From Channa striata (taxonomy: Eukaryota > Chordata > Actinopteri > Anabantiformes > Channidae): DNA of 64,000 bases. A program made the position numbers and the translations under genes. The first letter of the stretch is position 1; each line of letters starts with the position of its first letter. The stretch covers positions 21,152,837 to 21,216,836 of the forward strand of contig CM065175.1 in assembly GCA_033026295.1 (NCBI GenBank), given 5' to 3'. Below are positions 10,691 through 22,123 of this stretch, one piece after another. Under the pieces are notes generated by a model that made no database searches, was not told the DNA's origin, and saw only the letters and a program-made list of their open reading frames with translations.

Positions 10691-12154
10691 CACCGCCTTG
10701 CACCACCACCAATACCCCCCCCCCCAACACTCCCCCTTCTAGGTCTCCCTCCACCCCCTTTTGTGCATGTGTTTGTGTTCCCCATTGTACACACAAACAA
10801 GTATGCTTAAACACAAATTTGCATGAAAAGTCAAGGGATGTATACAAGCCACAGCGTGCCCTGTACACGAGAGGTGCGAAAACCGGACAAGCGCCAAGCT
10901 AAGAATGTAAACAACACACAACCTAAGAAGGAAGTCTTCTCTGCTAATGATCTAACTTGCTCTTCTCTCGTATTTACTGCTCAGCACTGCAGCCAGTAAA
11001 TGACCAACTCTCCTGTGAGCATGTAGGCGAGCATGTAAATCCAATAGTTCTATGTAAATACAGGCACAGTGGCTTTTCCTTAGTCACTAACACAGTCCAG
11101 GTCTTCACTAACATTCATCAAACATAACGGTGCTTGTAAAGAAATTTATTGTAATTCTAGGTAAGACACCGATATTTTATAAAAGACATGTGGTTTAACT
11201 GAAAATGATCAGGTCAGACATGCACTCTAAAATTACCTCTCATGTGCACTAACAGTTCTGACCATGTCAGCAACATTGTTCTGACCCCTTTTCCCTTGCC
11301 CCACTATCTGACGACCCTCTCAAACCATTTTGTCCCTCATTCCAACCTATTCCTCTCTACCTCCACAAAACTCTCTCAGGAGTGGTGTTTCCATCACAGC
11401 TTTTGGAAGTGCAGGGGCTGATGGGTGGGGGTGGGTGTACTTACGATGGAAGAGAGAAAAGGAGGTGGTATAGATGTGTCCATTAGGCAGTATGTAAAAA
11501 TGTAAAACAAATCCTTATTTTAATTTTTCATTCTCATTTTGGATTAACGGCCAGCTAGAGGAAGTAACTAGAAAACTTTCCCTGGTTAGTACTAGTACTA
11601 CTGGTAACTAGTACAACTTAGGATGGGTGTGTACCATCATAAATATATATAATTATGTATCCACTATAAATTTTCTGAAACACACATATATATATCATTG
11701 TACTGTGAAATTTTCACGGAGATTGTTTTTACAACTTTCAGAAACTTCAGATACAGTAATGTAGTATGTGAGCAAAATCCTGGTGAGAAAAAATAAGCGT
11801 GTAAAAGGAAATGCAGAGGTATTTTCTGTAGCACGGCAACAGCAAGGGAGATCAATAAATGAAAAAAATATATATTGCAGTCTCCCCTATGTAATGCCCA
11901 CTTAAATGCTGAAGCAACTGTAAATGCCTTAAGAACTGTGTGTTCTTTTGAAGTCGCCTTTGGTCTTTAAATACAGCCAAGAATATACCCTTTAACCTAG
12001 CAAGAAATAAGAGAGTAATTTCTTTCAGTAACTGATATACTATATTTGAATGTACAATTTTGAACTTCTGTAATGTCTGTGGAGTAAAGAACACTGATGG
12101 TGTAAACTAATTTACAAGCCACGGCTAAGTAGAAAGTCCTCATATACCTGTTGG
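10691..12154. other. spacer with C11 run and a 12-bp palindrome
   Basis: C11 lies at 10715-10725. AGTACTAGTACT at 11588-11599 is a perfect palindrome. AT-rich sequence with TATATA runs follows (11640-11700, 11865-11880). Several short minus-strand frames show no domain and no gene is called. Confidence 0.5.
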
Positions 12155-12341
12155 TACTCAAAGTGCTTTACTCTGCTTCTTATTTTACACATTCATGCAG
12201 TGATGGGGGGCTGTCATGTGCTGGGGGGGGTTCTGTGTCTTGCTCAGGGGTACTTTGGCATGTGACTGGAGGAGCCAGGGATTAAACCAGCAGCTGTGGG
12301 ATTGGTGGGGCTGCTCCACCTAGTGCGCCACAGTCGCCCCC
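12155..12341. mobile_element. teleost dispersed repeat fragment
   Basis: The string of short landmarks TACTCAAAGTGCTTTACTCT, ACACATTCATGCAGTGATGG, TGTCTTGCTCAGGGGTACTT, GACTGGAGGAGCCAGGGATT and CACCTAGTGCGCCACAG, in this order, is the recognisable body of a very common fish repeat ('aaagcgctttac...cattcacacacc...tgtcttgcccaaggacacttcgaca...ggagccggggatcgaacc...cctgagccacagccgcc'). The G8 run at 12223-12230 is part of it. It is a short non-coding, SINE- or MITE-like copy, and I cannot assign the superfamily. Confidence 0.7.
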
Positions 12342-13020
12342 AGGTATCACTCCATTTTCCACATTAATGACTCACAAACACGCAGGCTGGTCATAAAACC
12401 AGCCACTATCATCAATGAAAAAACTAAAACTCACCCATCAAACAAACAATTATCTTTTATTCTGAAAACCAATGGGATAGTTTCACAAATACATTGACCC
12501 TATTTTGACCCCTAACCTCTACATCTTTCTGCTCTTTGAATTGCAGTTGTGGGTCCAGAACCACGGTGGGCTATGTGCTGACATCAGCACTGAAGAGGGC
12601 TGGTGGAGGAGGTGGGTGGAGGAGGCGGTTGGGGTTCCTGTTGTGCAACCCAGAGGAAATTCCCTTCCCATCAAAACTGTAGCTTTCCCTGGAGCCAAAC
12701 ACAGCTACAGCACATGTATGGTACATGCACATTGAAACAGATGTGGATATAAATGCTTGTCTGTGTGCAAGAAGAAAACACCGGTGACAGGAGAGACCGT
12801 CATTTTATTGCTTCTGTTCACAAACTTCCCCATTAATATGCAGTGATGTTGGTTATACTGTGCCCAGTTGAATACAAGAGGAATAAAGACTTCCAGGATT
12901 CCTATTCTATACATTATGACCATGCCAGTGGGTAATATTATGGCAATTAAACTAATGAACTCAAAGCATACAGTGCCCCATGTTAACATCACAGCTTGAG
13001 GGTGGACATTCTTTTAAGCT
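12342..13020. other. unique DNA, weak acceptor-like site
   Basis: TTTGAATTGCAG at about 12536-12547 precedes a frame open to 12735, rich in Trp/Glu/Gly from GGAGG repeats. No donor fits well, so no exon is called. The remainder is featureless. Confidence 0.4.
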
Positions 13021-13440
13021 CTAATCTAGCTACACGTGTTTACAGCCCTACATCCATCCGTATCAGTCACTGGTTAGCGTGATATATTAAAGCATCCCGT
13101 CCAGGTGCAAGGACATCTAAAACTGGAAGACATATCGCTTCTATGGATAATGGGCATGCAAAAATGATGAATTCTTCTTGAATGCAAAGGGAAACATCGA
13201 ATGGAGTATCTTTGATTTGCCCCTCGGAGATTACCTATGTATTATAAGTGCATGTAGATCATCCGTATTCCCCCTCCAACCCACCCACCCCCCTATGACT
13301 GTAATATTAGAACAGAAGCGCAAAGGGGAGGAACATACAGTAGATGACGAGTTCCAGTCACATGGTAAAGCCCACGGAGGATCTCATCAGCCTCTATGTA
13401 GATGTGTACGCTGAGTGAGTGATTGCCCATGGCTGGAAAT
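13021..13440. promoter_or_regulatory. CNE-like block
   Basis: Long complex block with GTTAGCGTGATATATTAAAGC, GATAATGGGCATGCAAAAATG (ATGCAAA octamer-like), CTTTGATTTGCCCC and, after a C-rich gap, CAGTAGATGACGAG and TGAGTGATTGCCCATGG. The 78-codon frame at 13178-13414 is probably chance. Confidence 0.35.
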
Positions 13441-13489
13441 TGGTGTAGAGAGCTTCACGGGGGAATTGGAGAAACAAGTTTTCATTCTC

Positions 13490-13660
13490 AATCTCTCTCT
13501 TCCTCTCTCTCTCTCTCTGTGTCATACACACAAGCACATAGCAGCAAGAACGCACAGAGCAAGCACACAACTACACACACGCACACACACACAGGAAAAC
13601 ATCCACTGCAAGACATACATGGCTCACACACAATCTCCCTATATGCACATGCACACTGAG
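13490..13660. repeat. (CT)n and (CA)n microsatellites
   Basis: Interrupted (CT)n at about 13492-13518 and CA-rich sequence at about 13525-13660 with several (AC) runs. The mirrored low-complexity frames here are artefacts. Confidence 0.85.
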
Positions 13661-13779
13661 CCAGGATGATTAAGGTCCTATGTAGTGAAGATTCTGAGTG
13701 GTAATGTTGTATGGCTGTCTGTTTTCCCCACTGAATACAAGCCACTAGCTTAGTATTCTCCACTGAGGAGGAAACCCGT

Positions 13780-14350
13780 CATCACAAATGCAAGATCAGG
13801 GGTAATTACGTTGTAATATGCCACATGAAATATTTCTTTGTAGCGGGAATGGGATTCCCTTTGCTTCAAATTTAGAAAAGATATATTCCACACAGCTTGG
13901 CTGCTATTTTTGCAGGCATGTATTTAAATTTGTTCCTTGTATTTTAAATGTGAGGGATGTAACGGTTCACACGCTGCTCATTTGCAAATATTTTACGTCT
14001 CTGCAACTTTCGCGTTCCGCTGTCATCCGATTCAACTGGCATGGGAGATCAGTCCTGCTACACTATTGATCAATGATTCCGATCAGATGAGATTATTGGT
14101 ATTGCAAACATATCAATGAGATGATGGATGATTGATAAAGCAACCACAGTGATCGATCAGAAGGATATTGCTGATAAGACTCCTGCTGTACACCCTTGGA
14201 TGGCAATTTGCAGGTCCTGCAGCAGTCTGTAGTTTTACCTTCAAATATTTATCTACATTAGGGGTGAATTCATTTAGCGAAATAAAAAGACATCTAAACA
14301 AGTCTTTTATTTGGTTTATTATTTTGCACTTCAGGGAACTATGGTATATA
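13780..14350. promoter_or_regulatory. strong CNE-like block with PBX/HOX-type cluster
   Basis: One of the best regulatory candidates. GGTAATTACGTTG opens it, then TGATCAAT-type sites cluster: ATTGATCAAT palindrome at 14065-14074, ATCAAT at 14112-14117, TGATTGAT at 14129-14136 and TGATCGATCA palindrome at 14150-14159, with ACCACA (RUNX-like) at 14143-14148 and GATGAGATTATTGG near 14086. Flanks on both sides are low complexity. All frames carry stops or are short. Enhancer function is inferred. Confidence 0.5.
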
Positions 14351-14389
14351 ACGTAACAGCATTATTATCAGCTGATAAAAAAAAAAATC

Positions 14390-14890
14390 TCCATATACTT
14401 TATTTGCTAAACCCAGGCATCTCTTCAACCACATATTGTGACCACTGGTCCATCAAGTCCCCCATTGGCGGATTAGGGCAAGGAGGGTGATTTGTTACCC
14501 TTTTGGGAAGCTGTCTTGGACGCTCATTTCCCCTGCTGCATATTCTGCCCCTCTGCAGCCTTCCCCCGCCCCACCATTTTGATGAATAGCTGGCCGCATG
14601 AAGGCGAGCAGCCGATCTCACCACCAAGGTTACGGTAACCTGGGCCCTGCATCTGGGGGCTACCTGCCTCCAATTAGCACTGCAGAAAGGGAGTGAGAGC
14701 AGCAAAAGGGGAGTGGAGGTCTGTGCTGTGTGAAGTGGCAGTGGTGAGAAGGAATGGTCCAAGGACCCTCCTTTATAGGCTTTAAATCTGCATGGCAATT
14801 TCTGGAGACTGGGGCTGGATGGGATTGTGATTGCTTCTGCTCTACTGCTACCACGTTCATCCTGCTAGCCCCCCTCCCCCCGACTCTCCT
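14390..14890. promoter_or_regulatory. CNE-like block with 15-bp palindrome
   Basis: A GC-richer complex block with CCCATTGGCGGATTAGGG (CCAAT and GATTA) and AGGTTAC-G-GTAACCT at 14627-14641, a perfect palindrome resembling an RFX X-box with shortened spacer, then CCTCCAATTAGCACTG. Its minus strand has a 132-codon frame (14400-14798) with no recognised domain. I favour regulatory DNA over coding. Confidence 0.4.
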
Positions 14891-15830
14891 CAAGCAGGTT
14901 GACGTATCCCTGTCTAGCTTTTGTCACTTATCACCTAGCTACTATATGTTGTGATTACTTACTGAGCAGCATTATGGACTGTTCTGTAGGACAGAGGGTT
15001 TGTCCCAAGAAATCCTCCTCTTGCTTTAGAGTACATAGATCCCAACTGTGAGAATATGAGTGCAACATTTCAAAACTTACTGTATCTGGTTACAAAGATG
15101 TGAGGCAAAGGAGTAAATGAGCTGTGCAAATGCATGGATACATCATTGATAATATATCTATTCATAATTCACGTTCATAATTCATGTTATGATACCATTT
15201 CATGAGAGTATATGTACTGTACAAAATTAAAAGCCTGAGAGCCCATTCAGAAACCAGTTTGCCAATTACCAAAAGGAATTCTTACATTTCTCATGACCTT
15301 CCGTGACCAACCTCTCCAACAGCTAGTGAACTCGCCTTTCCATGCCACCTTCACCTACTTTCTTTACAGCCCGCAGTATGCAGGCTCCACTTTCTCACAG
15401 CCGGAGAGCCCTCCTCCCTCCATCCCCACACCCTTCCACTCAACAAGTAGCCAACAAATAACCCCCATATTAAAAAAAAATATCATTCATATCTAGGACT
15501 GAAGAGTGAAAACATTCTAACTCTGACACTATCTCAGGCTCCTGCTTTTGTGTGCTTTTATATTTGCACACAAAGCCTGAATGCAGCAGTTTTCTTTCTC
15601 TTTGTGGGGATGTCGAGTTTTCATCGTAGTCCAACACCACTAGAGAACACCGTCTATGCCAGCGATTAGAGCGTGAGGTACAAGAGGGCCACTTCACCTC
15701 CAAGATTAGAATGAAACAAAGACAGGAGTCTTCACATTGTGCCAAGAATGGTAGCAGACAGGAGAGGACAATGGTGCAGAGCTAAAAACAAACTTGCTGG
15801 AGAGCTGACTGGAGTGACTTGTCTAGAAAA
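14891..15830. other. unique DNA with short direct repeat
   Basis: TTCATAATTCA is repeated exactly at 15161-15171 and 15174-15184. The stretch also contains A-rich runs (15471-15480) and unremarkable sequence. No gene is supported. Confidence 0.5.
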
Positions 15831-16400
15831 AAAACATTTCAGCTCCCCTTTAATGAGGTAATTTAAGGGAAATAACAATAAATCAGGGAAATAATGATAA
15901 ATCAAAGCCTTCCAAACGTTATACAGCAAAGATGGAATTAGCTAGGATGCACATTTCCGCTCTGTCATTAGAATAGCGCCTCGCACCCTCAGAGTTGCCA
16001 TATTAAGCGGAACTTCAGGACACAGCTCAAACTGCTACACCTATGGCGTTTGTTGCATCCTACCAGTATTGTACATTCAAAGCACTTAAGCTGCAGGGTC
16101 AAGGCCTCACTGTGTGGAGAGGTGAAGGCAACATAACCCGCCTCTGACTATTCTACTGCTCATCACCCGCGACCCGCCTGCTATGCCTCGGCTTCCATTC
16201 CTAGATGTTTAACTGCCTGTGTATTCCTGCATTTCCATTTTCCGGGTTTGTTTTTCCTAACATCTTTCACTTGTTCAGTCAATAGGCCCTTGGCTGCCCA
16301 CCACTGGCTGCTAATTGCTACGGACATTGTTTGGACTCTTGCTGCTTAGTTTGGGACAAACCTCTCATTCATGTCCTACGGACAGCTCGTTAGGGCTGAT
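15831..16400. promoter_or_regulatory. CNE-like blocks
   Basis: 15840-16020 has AATGAGGTAATTTAAGG, paired AATAAATCAGGG / AATGATAAATCAAAG units, and GTCATTAGAATAGCGCC. 16240-16400 has GTCAATAGGCCCTTGG, GCTGCTAATTGCTACGG and TCCTACGGACAGC. CpG-bearing, repeat-poor and non-coding. Confidence 0.35.
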
Positions 16401-16414
16401 CCCCACCTTCCACA

Positions 16415-16437
16415 TCTCTCTCTCTCTCTCTCTCTCC
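16415..16437. repeat. (TC)n microsatellite
   Basis: Uninterrupted (TC)11 inside a longer pyrimidine-rich stretch. Confidence 0.9.
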
Positions 16438-17540
16438 TTCCTACCCTATCTGTCTCTCTCCCTTTTTCACTGACCTCCTTAATTAACTGGTAAGGCACTG
16501 CTGGGAAATTTGCACACAAAGGCCAGTTAGCCTCCCACTTCCCAAAAACCCCCTTCTACAACCAGCTTCACCTCCTCCCTCTCTTCATCCCCAGCTTGCT
16601 ACTGTTCTCATCCCAGCCCCAAACAGGGGTCATTGTGCAGTTCCAGAAAAACAAAGATAAAGTAATTCAGTACACATACGCCATGTGCACACATTCACCC
16701 ATTCGTTCATTCTTTTCCTTGTTCGATGCCAGCCCCTCTGCTTTTTGCCTTTGCCTCTTTCGCTTTTCTTTTCATTTCTTTTCTGCATTAACAGTGGACC
16801 TCATTAAAAAGGCTTGTTTGGAAATGGTTTACCAGTGATAGACTCTTACAGTAAGTTGCCTCTGCTTGCTTGCTTTCTCTGTTTGGTTTTATTGCTATTA
16901 TTCTTTCTCTGTCTTGCCTATTGGTCATGCCCTCCCCTCCCCATACTCCTCCCTCCCTTTCTCAGGAAGCCCTTCGAGTCTTCTGCGGTTTTGTGGAAAA
17001 TGCAGAGAGCTTCCTAGGAGCGGTTAGCTGACTGTTGGGAATGAGGTCCATCTAAATGGGCCCACTTAAGACTACTGGGGCAAAAGAAGTGTAAACAGGT
17101 GGAGCCTCTCCATTATATGGGACCCCACTCTACACTCACACACACCACCTCTGACTGTCTCTTGCTTTTACCCACGGCCGAACACGCAGCCTTCTGCATT
17201 CCACCACCAGCCTGCATGTGAATTTGCAAAGATACTTCTGAGTTGTCTGTGCTGCTGTTGGACCACAAGGCCTTCAAGCAGCATCCCGCATCACCCCGCA
17301 GTGCTTTTATTTCTCACTTAAATACTTTATGACATTTCCTGTCCACAGGCTCTGTGTGAATGAGAGGGTGTGCGCATGCATGTGAGTGTGAATGAATTTG
17401 TTTGTTCAGATGGTTGCGGAGAATTGTTGAAAATAGCCATATTATAGCCAGTTTCTTCCAACTCCTCTTCTTTTCATTTTCCCACCATTTCCACTCTAAT
17501 TTTGCCCAGTCATCCTTTTCCTTTCCATTCTTATTCAGCA
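16438..17540. other. pyrimidine-rich spacer with one complex patch
   Basis: Mostly CT-rich (16440-16960). 16970-17110 is more complex (TGCGGTTTTGTGGAAAATG, GAGCGGTTAGCTGACTG, AAATGGGCCCACTTAAG) and could be a small regulatory element. No exon is called despite many AG sites after pyrimidine runs. Confidence 0.4.
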
Positions 17541-17960
17541 ATTAACATTGAGAAAGAACGCATTGTACATTTTATGGTCTTGTTTGCTACTTTGCAAAAT
17601 GAGCTGTCATCCAAAATAATGTTGAACGTACAAACATGGTAACAGGAACCTCTTGTAATACATTTGGTAATTCCTGGTTTAATATTATTCCATCTTGTAA
17701 TAAAAATAATTATTTTCTGACCCACTTGACCACATTTTTGTCTTTGTTCTAAAAAAAGAAAATTGGCTTGTGTCTGTATATTTATGTCTGTGTGTGATGT
17801 GCATTCATATTTGCCTGCAACAAACCACTGATGATGGAATCCTTCACGGCAGAGGAGATGTACACGGGCAACAATACGAGAAACAAAGACAAAAACTAAC
17901 TTCTGTTCGCCTGGGGAGTACTCTGCAGCCCATCTGTTGAAATTGTTCCACATATTGTGA
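17541..17960. promoter_or_regulatory. CNE-like block or weak minus-strand coding candidate
   Basis: A 140-codon minus-strand frame fills this block, the second longest on that strand apart from low-complexity runs. A TTTGTTGCAG acceptor-like string lies within it on the minus strand. Residue content is mixed (WNNFNRWAAEY-type start) with no domain I know. The DNA is complex and could be a conserved element. I cannot decide between the two. Confidence 0.25.
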
Positions 17961-18370
17961 CCTAGATAAAGAAAAAAAACTTTACTCTTATAGGTAGTGC
18001 TGCCTTTATATGTTTGACACTTGTCTATTCATTTTATTGGTCTAGTTGTTTCAGAATAAACTACCTTTGCATAATTTTCACCTTTACATATGTATGATTT
18101 CAATACATTGCTATTAGAAGAATGGTCTGGTATATAACTAAATCAAATTAAATGAAAAAAGTTTCACCTTTTTATTACCAAGGAGCTGTTCTTTTTGTGT
18201 CCGAAGATTAAATGTAAACATTTCACGATGAGAAAAGACTAACAGAGCCAAAAAGTAACCTGGATTTTGAGGAGATGAAGAGTACTAGCTGCACTCAACC
18301 TTTGGCTAGCCTCAATTGCATTGCCTCTTCTTTTCATTCATTCAAAAGTGCATTGCGATACTTTTTTCAG
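17961..18370. other. AT-rich spacer
   Basis: No repeat, gene or motif cluster was seen. Confidence 0.5.
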
Positions 18371-18960
18371 TCTTTCCCTCTCCTTCCAAGGAGCCTGTCA
18401 TTGTCAAAAGATGATGCCCAAGGTTTTTGCAATTGATGGGACGATAGAGAAGCAGTAAAAAGGTTAAAAAAAGATATCCTTTGCCTGAATGAGGAGGTAA
18501 GATTGACTGGGAGAGTGTCCTATAGAAACTCCAGCTTGACCTTGAAGGAAGACCAGGAGGAGGTTGCCACTCTCTTAAGGACCAAGGATGGTAGGTTAAG
18601 TGGGGCTGTCATGGCCACACATTTACACACGCACACACACACGCGGACACAGTAAATGTACTTACACTCTCACAGAAGCACAAGAAAACACTGATGAGAG
18701 ACTCCTATTGTGCACCTCTGACAACATTATGTTTAGGCAAGAAGAACATTAATTTGCCTTCTTTGGAGGAAAGTACCCTTCACAGCCATCTTCGGACCAC
18801 TTGAGCTAGAATTTGAGTGGAGTCCACCCCTCCCCTCAGTCCTTCCCACCAACCCCACTCATTGTCTCTCCTGCCTGCGCAAATGAGGGCCTGCGAGGCC
18901 CCATACACTCTCACCGGGGGGGGGGAGTTAATGCTGCATGCAAGCTTTCAGATTGAGCAG
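18371..18960. promoter_or_regulatory. CNE-like patches with CA run and G10
   Basis: GAGCCTGTCATTGTCAAAAG, GCAATTGATGGGACGATAG and GAATGAGGAGGTAAGATTG mark the first patch. An AGG|GTAAG-like donor string occurs in the last, without an exon. A short CA-rich run lies near 18625-18650, and G10 at 18916-18925 marks the end. Confidence 0.3.
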
Positions 18961-19730
18961 TAGGTGATGGAGTTGAAATTGCCCCATTTTCTAGTGCCCT
19001 GTCTTAAATGAATATTTTCGTAATTTGTGAATGGATCTAGTTAAAGTGAACAGTAAAGAGGAGTAAGGAATCATGTTTGTCACAAATATGCATAAACTGT
19101 GCACATATCTCTTAAAATATTCCAGTGAAACTAAAGCTGTGACATGCACTTCTGTAAAAGAAAAGCCATAAAGAAAATGCAAATATAACATTACATTTAA
19201 AATTACACTGTAAAAAATTTAAATCAGTGTATTAATAATTTTAAATACTATTAGACATAGTCTGAGATCTGTCAAGCTGCCTCAGAAGTTGGCTGAGATG
19301 TCACAAAAGTCAAGTTAAGTCACTATGCTGTAGCCCAAAATCATAAGATCAACTCAACAAGAGGTTTATAATTTGTACATCACACTGTATGATGACGCCC
19401 AACTTTAGAAGAAAAGCATGGAAGCATCTGATTAAGTGGTTAAATGCAAACCCAAAACTGTAACGGCAACAAAACAGTTTCAGTCACAGCTGATAGAATT
19501 TTGTTGCATTTCATATCCTCTCTTTATACTGTAAATAAATAAAAGGAGAAATTATCTAAAAAGCAAAATTTAAATTGTAAAAAGGAACAATCCCTGAGGT
19601 GAAAAAGAGAGAAGAGACTGTCCATGAGGATGGATGAATCTAATACATGCAAAAAAAGTGAAGTAAAATTTCATTTGGAATTTATCTTCCCCTTACTATA
19701 GAGATTTACAGCAAAGCTTCTTGCCCTTAT
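18961..19730. other. AT-rich spacer
   Basis: Bland sequence with ATGCAAAT (octamer) at about 19170. No gene or element is supported. Confidence 0.5.
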
Positions 19731-20140
19731 GAAGATGTCAGTATGGTCTATGTCTTTTCAACTAATTGCAACAATTACTCTACAAGATCTGCCCCTGGCT
19801 CCCCTTCATTCGGAAAGCACTTCCAAAGGCCATGTGAAGGCATCACCTCAAAGCAGAAAGTACAGAAGCCACGGTCATAATCACAGCGCCCTGTGCCGCC
19901 TTCTCTTTGTCAGTCGCCGTGTACCAACATTAAATTTTAAGTGCGAATGTGATTATCGCGTGGCATTCATTTTTAATGGGCTTTGCCTCTATCTGTTTTA
20001 GCATGCGGCAAGGCCCAGCAAACGGCTGACTCAGGCTCTTTTCTGCTGATGGTGCATATATTTCGCATATATACATGCGCTGCTTATTCCTCCTTCTATC
20101 GGAGCCTTCCTTAGCTTTCTGCGCTCCTCCTGCTCCTTTC
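19731..20140. promoter_or_regulatory. strong CNE-like block
   Basis: 400 bp of complex CpG-bearing sequence: CTAATTGCAACAATTACTC, CATTAAATTTTAAGTGCG, GTGATTATCGCGTGGC, TTTTTAATGGGCTTTGC, and GCATATATTTCGCATATATA with a repeated GCATATAT. A 90-codon plus frame (19729-20001) ends in a stop inside the most motif-rich part, so coding is unlikely. Confidence 0.45.
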
Positions 20141-20690
20141 CCCCTCTCCTTCATCTCCATCACTTTATCATTCTGGTGGTAGGAGATGGGCCAAGGGGAC
20201 GAAGGGCGAGGCAGTGCCCTCAGAGGTCTAACTATCCAATAGGGTTAACCAGAGCTTTCAGAATGTGAGGCAGTGCGTCCCTGTTGTCCTCTGTATAGGT
20301 GACTGAGTAAAAAATAAATCATTAAAATCAAGCCCAGAATCCAGATATATTAATGACTAACTTCAAATTAACACCAAGGTCCTGTGTCAATATTCAGTCA
20401 ATGTCTCTCTTAAAACAATTCCTTTTTTTTTGCCATTCTAATTAGGGAGTAACCAGACTTAGGTTCTCAGCCCAATGAACCAATCTGTCAAAGAAAAGAT
20501 CAAGGTTGACTTGGGGAAAATGCGTGAACTATAAGTTATACTGTAAAAAGCATGTTATCTATACCGCTAACACAGACTTAATAATGCCTGTAGGAAAAAG
20601 GAAAAAGAAAAAGAAATAAAAGGAAAGGTTCATGTGAATCACAGAGGAAGTGATAAGGCCTTGAAATTAAAACAGATATATAGCCAGTCC
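20141..20690. other. AT-rich spacer
   Basis: Contains T9 near 20426, CTAATTAGGGAGTAA near 20438 and a purine run at 20590-20625. Nothing is assignable to a gene. Confidence 0.45.
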
Positions 20691-21180
20691 CATATGGAAA
20701 TCAATAACATATTATTAACCAAGAGGGCACCAAGAGAGATAGGTGAGGCTTAAACGCATATATATTCATAATAACAATATTGAGATATATTATAAATAAA
20801 AGGAAAAGGGGAGTAAATACCAAGCTGGCTTTTATTAGCTGCCAGTCTCCCTGCCAATATGTGCCGTGACTCCGCTGTCCAAAACGGTAACTGTCCAACG
20901 GCGGATCAAATTAGAGAGACTGACAGGCAATAAGAAATCGGTGAAGTTAAACGTGATTCTCGCAGCCGCGCACCCGGAGCTCTTTAAATATTAGAGCCAC
21001 AGTGTCACAGGGTAGCAGGGGGAGGAGGGGGCTGAGGCGGCGCAGAGGAGGGAAACAGAGCTGAGGTAACTCCTGATAAAGTTTTATTAAAGCCATATGC
21101 ATTTTTCTTCTACCTTCTCTCCCTCCCTCCCCTCATCCTTTGCCCCTAGATTTTGATAAGCCTTGACAATGGCACTGGCA
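20691..21180 (+). promoter_or_regulatory. CNE-like block with candidate cryptic promoter and first exon
   Basis: 20820-20950 has AAACGGTAACTGTCCAACGG (two AACGG/CCGTT MYB-type cores) and ATCGGTGAAGTTAAACG. It continues into a CpG cluster (GCAGCCGCGCACCCGG), a TTTAAATA motif at 20983-20990, a G-rich stretch and a GCTGAG|GTAACT donor-like site at 21066. That order (CpG-rich, TATA-like, short G-rich exon, donor) could be an unannotated first exon of about 55 nt. No transcript evidence is available from sequence. Confidence 0.3.
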
Positions 21181-22080
21181 TCTCAAGGACATACAAACAG
21201 TTCACTGTCATGGTGTGCTATGTTCATAATAAAAGCTAAGGGTAACTGCAAAGCAGCAAGACTCTTTTCAGTCATGCCTGTTCTAAATTAATGAGATGAC
21301 TGAGAATGAAATAATAAACCTAATGTTGGAATCATCCATAAATAAAAGTGCTTGTGAACAGAGAAGAACAAGACTCTGCCTTGACGACGAAACCCTCTGA
21401 TAGCTGAGCTTATCTGAAATGGTATGACGTCATTAATAGCTTACTTCCTTTCCCACAGACTGTCTTCATTTGTTTTTACTTGTTGCCCCACCTCCCTCCT
21501 TATTTACCCCTTTTTGCTCCAGGACCATTCCTTCTCCCCATCACTCCAGCCTGACTTTTAGCATCGGGCCACACATGGAGGCACTGGTGGGCCTTTTTTG
21601 TTGAGGAACAAGACAAAATCCACTTCACAACCAGATGCAGCTTGACCGCGCCTGCCTGTGCCGCACAGTTTGTTTTCAAATGAATAGCTGAGAAAACTCG
21701 GTGGCCCTTTTGCCCAGCATATATACCAGCCTCTCCCCCCTACTGCTACAACTACTATACTCCCCAGCAGGTCCATCATTTTCATTCTGTCTTTCACTCT
21801 CTTCCTCTTTCTGTACTTCGTACTGGCTCTTTGAACCAAGCATGGGGCCCGCTGCCATTGTAAAGCATGCCTTCTTCCTTCCCAAGTTTTGTCTGTGCGT
21901 TCTTCAGCCCCATTGAGGGTTCCCCAGTCCTTTTTTAGTGTACAGCTCCTTTGTAGCCTCCAGAAAGGCCTTCATCTCGCACTTGTTTTCTTCAAGCAAC
22001 CCCCCCACTCCCACCGCTTCTTCTCCACGTTGTCTCTCCGCCTCACTCCCTCCCTTCAGAAAAACACAGGAAGTGAATGC
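21181..22080. promoter_or_regulatory. spacer with full CRE palindrome and complex patch
   Basis: TGACGTCA at 21425-21432 is a perfect CREB/ATF site directly followed by TTAATAGC. 21555-21720 is complex (GCATCGGGCCACACATGG, AAATGAATAGCTGAG). 21720-22080 is pyrimidine-rich. Overlapping frames on both strands lack domains. Confidence 0.35.
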
Positions 22081-22123
22081 AGATGTTCTCTCTCTCTTGC
22101 TTTCTTCATTTTTTTTCCTACAG

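Noticed and set aside
12285..12300. GGGATTAAACC resembling a tRNA B-box
   Set aside because: Belongs to the dispersed fish repeat; no cloverleaf can be drawn.
12548..12735. Exon after TTTGAATTGCAG
   Set aside because: Weak pyrimidine tract, no good donor, and Trp/Gly/Glu content from GGAGG repeats.
14400..14798. 132-codon minus frame
   Set aside because: No splice sites of quality, no domain; the block is better explained as stop-poor regulatory DNA.
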